From NCBI RefSeq assembly GCF_001976145.1, contig NZ_MOXD01000007.1, positions 227,996 through 291,995 on the forward strand: a stretch of DNA of 64,000 nt, in the 5' to 3' direction. A program made the translations under genes and the position numbers. The DNA is from Serratia oryzae (GTDB lineage Bacteria > Pseudomonadota > Gammaproteobacteria > Enterobacterales > Enterobacteriaceae). Below the pieces are notes generated by a model. The model saw only the letters and a list, made by a program, of their open reading frames with translations, was not told the DNA's origin and did no database searches. This document shows, piece after piece, positions 63,401-64,000 of this stretch. Each line of letters opens with the position of its first letter. Within the stretch, counting starts at the first letter, position 1.

Positions 63401-64000
63401 CGCCAGAAACCGACCTGGGCGACGGCAATCACAGCCTGACCGTGACCGCGGAAGATACCGCGGGCAACAGCGTGACCTCCCCGGCGTTTGAGCTGAAGGT
63501 GGACACGGAAGCGCCAGCACAACCGGTGATCGGTGGTGCGATTGACGACCTGGGCGACATCCGTGGGCCATTGGCCAGCGGCGGCGTGACCGACGACAGC
63601 ACGCCAACCTTCACGGGTTCGGCTGAAGCGGGCAGCATCATTAATGTGTACGACGACGGTAAACTGTTGGGTTCGGTCAAGGCCGGCGACGACGGGGTCT
63701 GGAGCTTTACGCCAACCACGTCGCTGCCTGAAGGTGCACACCATATCACCACCACGGCAACGGACGCCGCGGGCAACACCAGTGCGCCATCCGAGTCATT
63801 TGATCTGACCACCGATTACTCGGCCCCGGATGCCAGCCTGGTGGCGATCACCGGCGTGGACGATCAGGTGGGCCAGAACAAGGGGAACGTGGTTGCCGGT
63901 GGCACTACCGACGACAACCGTCCGACCCTCAGCGGGACGGGCGCCGAAGCCGGCAACACCATTACGGTGTACAACGGCTCGACCGCGATCGGCACGGCCA
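60457..64000 (+). CDS. giant Bap-like repetitive adhesin, N-terminal part (runs off window)
   Basis: The frame stays open from 60436 to the last base, about 1180 residues in view. In-frame ATGs are at 60436, 60448 and 60457; GGAG at 60442-60445 favours 60457 (MDKTIVLAVNSGEGK). Residues 1 to about 120 resemble the prefix domain of BapA/SiiE-type proteins (VKLIHGNKYLLKNLGND). A hydrophobic segment follows at about 143-167 (GLLGWVAAATAIGAGAAIVY). From about residue 185 come Ig-like repeats of 104 residues, ten in view, each with a VTDDxxPxLSG motif, VYDNGxxIGS, and GxWxFTPxxxLxxGxHxLxVTxTDxAGN. Proteins of this kind are type I secreted biofilm adhesins. The transporter genes would lie beyond the window. 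Confidence 0.88.
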   Translation, partial: MDKTIVLAVNSGEGKTRLLTANANKAVKVKLIHGNKYLLKNLGNDFAPENITLARVGKALHVIQEGDTKASIIIEDYFNGDANNPVLLGMAEDGQLYAYVPLSGEGYEHGYLTSEGEFSPVALGGPALGSGNGIFTSSDDNHDALFGLLGWVAAATAIGAGAAIVYHNRSTDDNQTDNTPPATPAIGQALDQTGAVTGTIQNGSVTDETRPVLSGQGVPGDLITVYDNGQTIGSVVIDGNGNWTFTPDTALGEGSHQLVVTETDPSGNVSSPSGSLNFNVDTTPPDAPGLQHVMDKVGDVVGEIKAGGVTDDPRPELSGSGEVGSKVTIYDNGTVIGETEVNEDGRWFFKPDTALTDGEHNLTVSQTDPAGNQSEPSGGWSFTVDTQAPSQQHIDSMIDNTGSVTGPMTNGSVTDEKHPELNGVGEPGNVIIITDNGKEVGSTVVDDQGNWHYVIDEPLEDGSHKLVVTEVDQAGNAGTPSNPIDIVIDTAAPGKPVLGAAIDDAGAIRGPLASGSVTDDSTPTFTGTAEAGSIINVYDDGKLLGSVTADNNGSWTFTPIDALPEGAHTITTTATDKAGNTSESSDVFELTTDYTPSPMDPEHLAITAVEDRVGDRQGLVDNGAITDDSQPLISGIGTAGDTVFVYTTDSAGQHLIGSAVVQSDGKWSMTPELPLQEGNNQLAIVAQDPAGNRTGFSSPSYDISLFIPVSSQPAIGSVVDNAEPHVGPLQKDDVTNDSTPTLSGTAKAGDIVTVLDNGQAIGSVTADANGTWSFTPETALKDGSHSLSVTATDAAGNVSAPSGSFGIVIDTVAPDAQGDILIIDNMGEKTGEVKPGDTTDDRSPTLTGKGEPGDTVTVIDNGKVIGSSVIDENGNWTFTPSEPLDNGDHTLSTTVTDPAGNVSEPSPGVKIVVDDSPVLVQLGSVIDSAGPNTGSLQPGNVTDDARPELNGSGKPGSVVTVKDGDTVLGTTIVKQDGSWSFTPETDLGDGNHSLTVTAEDTAGNSVTSPAFELKVDTEAPAQPVIGGAIDDLGDIRGPLASGGVTDDSTPTFTGSAEAGSIINVYDDGKLLGSVKAGDDGVWSFTPTTSLPEGAHHITTTATDAAGNTSAPSESFDLTTDYSAPDASLVAITGVDDQVGQNKGNVVAGGTTDDNRPTLSGTGAEAGNTITVYNGSTAIGTA
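61069..64000 (+). repeat. tandem Ig-like repeats in the adhesin gene
   Basis: The conserved (V/I/T)TDD motif recurs at 61069, 61381, 61693, 62005, 62329, 62656, 62968, 63277, 63586 and 63904. Most spacings are 309-318 bp and the first three are exactly 312. Repeats 4 and 9 are nearly identical at the protein level and 1581 bp apart, suggesting a duplicated five-repeat block. Confidence 0.9.

Noticed and set aside
61009..64000. CRISPR-like regular spacing
   Set aside because: The regular spacing is that of coding Ig-like repeats of about 104 residues, not short repeats with unique spacers.

Overview
The window looks like chromosomal DNA of an enterobacterium close to Serratia (Yersiniaceae). 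The core gene order matches the Escherichia coli stretch maeB, hemF, ypeA, yfeZ, yfeY, yfeX, cysPTWA-cysM, crr-ptsI-ptsH, cysK, cysZ, zipA, ligA, ypeB, yfeH, yfeR. The protein sequences are clearly diverged from E. coli. Two ERIC-type intergenic repeats are present, and a CpxRA/RssBA-like two-component pair sits next to cysM. Genus-level placement is an inference. Coordinates of genes are trimmed to the start codon judged best from ribosome binding sites and family length.

Layout. (1) 1-3900 is an AT-rich accessory edge: the C-terminal part of a YobI-like P-loop NTPase, cut by the window, and an unknown three-helix membrane protein. (2) 3900-11900 holds talA and an RpiB-type isomerase on the minus strand, facing a plus-strand set of a zinc alcohol dehydrogenase, an RbtT-like transporter, an SDR dehydrogenase, DhaK- and DhaL-type kinase subunits and a SorC-type regulator. 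Together these read as a four-carbon polyol (threitol/erythritol) route ending at erythrose 4-phosphate, the substrate of transaldolase. (3) 11990-18390 is a complete lacI-lacZ-lacY-lacA locus. Its CRP site, promoter, O1 and O2 keep the E. coli geometry, and an ERIC element lies between lacZ and lacY. (4) 18570-35600 is mostly core: maeB, mmuM-mmuP with MetJ boxes, yaiI, hemF, a deleted amiA remnant, ypeA, a YgiW-like protein, yfeZ, yfeY, yfeX, the sulfate/thiosulfate importer cysPTWA, cysM and the two-component pair. (5) 35640-42900 is a chaperone-usher fimbrial operon on the minus strand with three different chaperones and an internal terminator just after the major pilin gene. (6) 43750-54880 is core again: crr-ptsI-ptsH, cysK, cysZ, zipA, ligA, ypeB, yfeH, yfeR and a nucleotidyltransferase, with a small MITE-like element between ypeB and yfeH. 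(7) 55070-64000 is accessory: an orphan DppA-like binding protein, a TPR-glycosyltransferase-like protein, a LuxR-type regulator preceded by a possible leader ORF, and the start of a giant Bap-like adhesin with about 104-residue tandem repeats that runs off the window.

How the parts connect. The sulfur genes (cysPTWA, cysM, cysK, cysZ, mmuPM) cover sulfate/thiosulfate uptake, cysteine synthesis and methionine salvage from S-methylmethionine. The PTS core and CRP-like sites at the polyol and lac promoters suggest catabolite control of both sugar loci. Surface structures (fimbria, giant adhesin) occupy two separate accessory blocks. No tRNA, rRNA, CRISPR array or intact insertion sequence was recognised. 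The strongest leads are the polyol cluster inserted beside talA, the three-chaperone fimbria with its built-in attenuator, two small ORFs with near-perfect Shine-Dalgarno sequences, and the LuxR/giant-adhesin locus.
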